Shown here: positions 62,355-64,000 of the stretch, piece after piece
How positions within the stretch are numbered: the first letter of the stretch is position 1
Layout: each line of letters opens with the position of its first letter
Origin: Streptomyces sp.
GTDB lineage: Bacteria > Actinomycetota > Actinomycetes > Streptomycetales > Streptomycetaceae
DNA length: 64,000 nt
Assembly: GCF_019510245.1 (NCBI RefSeq)
Contig: NZ_JAEKKT010000232.1
Coordinates: 1 to 64,000 of the forward strand
Direction: 5' to 3'
Notes under the pieces: model-generated
Told to the model about the DNA's origin: nothing
Databases searched by the model: none
Seen by the model: the letters and a program-made list of their open reading frames with translations, nothing else
Position numbers and translations under genes: made by a program

Positions 62355-64000
62355 TCAGCCGCCCAGCTCGAACCACACGATCTTGCCCGTCCCCAGCCGG
62401 GTCGTGCCCCAGCGCCGGGCCAGCCGGTGCACCAGGTACAGCCCGCGGCCGTGCTCGTCGGTGGCCTTGGCCTGCCGCAGCCTCGGCAGTTGCGGCACGT
62501 CGTCGCCGACCTCGCAGCGCAGCACGTCCGTGCGCAGCAGCCGCAGGCTGATCGGGCGGGAGGCGTGCCGTACGGCGTTGGTGACGATCTCGCTGACCAG
62601 CAGCTCGGCGGTGTCCGTGAGGTCCTCCAGCCCCCAGCCGGCCAGGGCCTGCCGGGTGAGCCGGCGGGCCCGGCCGGGGGCACCGACCTCCGGCTCCAGG
62701 GTCCAGTACGCCACGTCGCTCGGCGCGATGCCGTCGAAGCGGGCGGCGAGCAGCGCGATGTCGTCGTCCCGGTCACCGGGGCCGAGCATGTCGAGCACCT
62801 CGTCGCACAGGGCTTCGAGGGGCGGCGGCCGGTCGGGCCCGGTCAGCTGGGCGGTGGCGGCGAGCTTCTCGCGCAGCTGCTCGATGCCGGTCCACACGTC
62901 GCGCAGCCGGGACTCCACCAGGCCGTCGGTGTAGAGGAGCAGGGTGGCCCCGGTGGGGGCGTCCAGCTCGACCGCCTCGAAGTCGATGCCGCCGACGCCG
63001 ATCGGGGCGCCCGGCGGCACCGTGAGGACCTCGGTCTTGCCGCCCGGGTGCAGCAGGATCGGCGGCGGGTGGCCGGCGTTGGCGACGGTCATGCGGTGCG
63101 AGACGGGGTCGTAGACGACGTACAGGCAGGTGGCCATGCGGTCGGTGCCGAGCCGCTGGGCCTGTTCGTCGAGGTGGTGCAGGACCTCCTGCGGGGGCAG
63201 GTCGAGGCCGGCCAGGGTCAGCGCGGTGGTGCGCAGCTGGCCCATGACGGCGGCCGAGGTCATGGAGTGGCCCATGACGTCGCCGACGACCAGCGCCACC
63301 CGGCTGCCGGGCAGCGGGATCGCGTCGTACCAGTCGCCGCCGACCCGCGCGGTCTCGGCGGCGGGCAGGTAGCGGGAGGCGAGGCGGACGCCGGTGGGCC
63401 GGGGCAGCGTCTGCGGGAGCATGGCGCGCTGCAGCCGGTCGGCGATGAAGGCCTCCCTGCTGTACAGGACGGCCTTGTCGACGCCGAGCGCGGTGTGGGT
63501 GGCCAGTTGGGCGGCGACCAGCAGGTCGGCGGGCTCGAACGCCGGGCGCTCGGGCCGGCGCAGGAAGACGACGGCGCCGGTGACCCGGCGGCGGCCGCGC
63601 AGCGGGGCGAGGATCGCGTGCGAGCCGACCCAGTCGTTCAGCGCGCTGTCCGTGCCGACGAGTTCGCCCAGTGCGGCGCGGGTCGGCGGGGTGTCGGCGA
63701 ACACCGGCCGGACCCCGCGCAGCACCTCGGCGAGGGCGCCGCCGGGCACCACCTCGCTCCAGTCGGAGGCGTCCAGGTCGTCCTGCTCGTCGTTCACCGT
63801 CTCCGCGGGCCAGACCAGGTCCTCGGCGCCGGGGCCCTTGAGCCGGTCGGTGCGGCGCAGCCGGAGCACGGCCGGGCCGTTGGGGCGTTCGTCGCCGACC
63901 GGGAGCGGGTCGCGCAGGTAGACGAGGGCCGCGTCGGAGTACGTCGGTACGGCGGCCCGGCACAGGCCCAGCACGATCTCGTCGGTGTCGAAGCCGCGGG
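62355..64000 (-). CDS. SpoIIE-type PP2C phosphatase with GAF and anti-sigma kinase domains, 5' end off window
   Basis: At least 548 residues are visible. Order: GAF-like sensor region, PP2C/SpoIIE phosphatase (VGGDWYDAIPL, VGDVMGHSMTSAAVMGQLR, LLLYTDGLVESR, GDRDDDIALLAAR), then a C-terminal RsbW/SpoIIAB-like HATPase domain (LLVSEIVTNAVRHA, DEHGRGLYLVHRLARRWG). It combines phosphatase and kinase toward anti-anti-sigma proteins, a common actinomycete partner-switch design. The frame is open to the window edge. Confidence 0.93.
   Translation of the reverse strand, partial: RGFDTDEIVLGLCRAAVPTYSDAALVYLRDPLPVGDERPNGPAVLRLRRTDRLKGPGAEDLVWPAETVNDEQDDLDASDWSEVVPGGALAEVLRGVRPVFADTPPTRAALGELVGTDSALNDWVGSHAILAPLRGRRRVTGAVVFLRRPERPAFEPADLLVAAQLATHTALGVDKAVLYSREAFIADRLQRAMLPQTLPRPTGVRLASRYLPAAETARVGGDWYDAIPLPGSRVALVVGDVMGHSMTSAAVMGQLRTTALTLAGLDLPPQEVLHHLDEQAQRLGTDRMATCLYVVYDPVSHRMTVANAGHPPPILLHPGGKTEVLTVPPGAPIGVGGIDFEAVELDAPTGATLLLYTDGLVESRLRDVWTGIEQLREKLAATAQLTGPDRPPPLEALCDEVLDMLGPGDRDDDIALLAARFDGIAPSDVAYWTLEPEVGAPGRARRLTRQALAGWGLEDLTDTAELLVSEIVTNAVRHASRPISLRLLRTDVLRCEVGDDVPQLPRLRQAKATDEHGRGLYLVHRLARRWGTTRLGTGKIVWFELGG

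Overview
This is very high-GC DNA with strong GC bias at third codon positions. It holds a gamma-butyrolactone (A-factor type) signalling locus, an hrdA-type principal-like sigma factor, a class E/F-like sortase and rare TTA codons. All of this points to a Streptomyces chromosome. From memory, the gene order from about 16.7 kb onward (FGGY kinase, ABC pair, hrdA, dnaG, FAD oxidoreductase, dgt, cbiX, nirBD, ppdK, dusB) resembles a conserved core region of Streptomyces chromosomes. The first 16 kb look accessory.

Region 1 (1-4621, all minus strand): a small-molecule type operon. It encodes a GH3-family acyl-acid adenylating/amidosynthetase-like enzyme, an alpha/beta hydrolase whose nucleophile is Cys instead of Ser, and an enolase-superfamily epimerase/racemase cut by the left window edge. 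Upstream lies a translationally coupled pair: a Cys-rich protein and a small helix-turn-helix protein. Region 2 (4932-10412): a butyrolactone-type regulatory island. One minus operon encodes a TetR receptor-like protein, an SDR reductase and a nitrilase-family hydrolase. A second minus operon encodes a TetR receptor-like protein and an epimerase-like protein. An AfsA homologue is divergent from the second operon; it carries a TTA codon and a 1-nt frameshift. Region 3 (10459-16200): a LysR regulator divergent from a broken EamA transporter, a broken acyl-CoA ligase, a MetE-like gene bracketed by a 20-bp inverted repeat, and decayed insertion-sequence remnants that end at a cluster of tRNA genes (CAU, then two Asn).

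Region 4 (16.7-36.4 kb): core genes. These are a YtxH-like protein, an FGGY kinase variant, a heterodimeric ABC exporter, hrdA, dnaG, an FAD oxidoreductase, dgt, cbiX, a SanA-like protein, a gamma-glutamylcyclotransferase, an M4 metalloprotease, a YceI protein, a secreted membrane-anchored protein and a sortase, then a 59-bp tandem repeat. Region 5 (36.4-49 kb): assimilatory nitrite reductase nirBD preceded by a coupled small ORF, an APH-like kinase, a YciI-like protein, a TetR/SDR divergent pair with two operator-like palindromes, an FMN-dependent hydroxyacid oxidase, a rhomboid protease, a GNAT acetyltransferase and ppdK.

Region 6 (49.2-64 kb): a ROK regulator divergent from two glycan-degrading enzymes (the second with a TTA codon), a sulfatase-type membrane protein broken by an out-of-frame deletion, dusB, two DHA2 drug exporters (one divergent from an XRE/MmyB-type regulator), and a SpoIIE-type phosphatase/anti-sigma kinase cut by the right edge.

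Two features recur. A dispersed 3'-flanking repeat containing GCGCGACCAGCC and a GCGCCCC/GGGGCGC hairpin follows at least five genes in a constant orientation. Several genes (afsA-like, EamA, acyl-CoA ligase, sulfatase) carry out-of-frame lesions, which could be real decay or sequence/assembly losses in GC-rich DNA.
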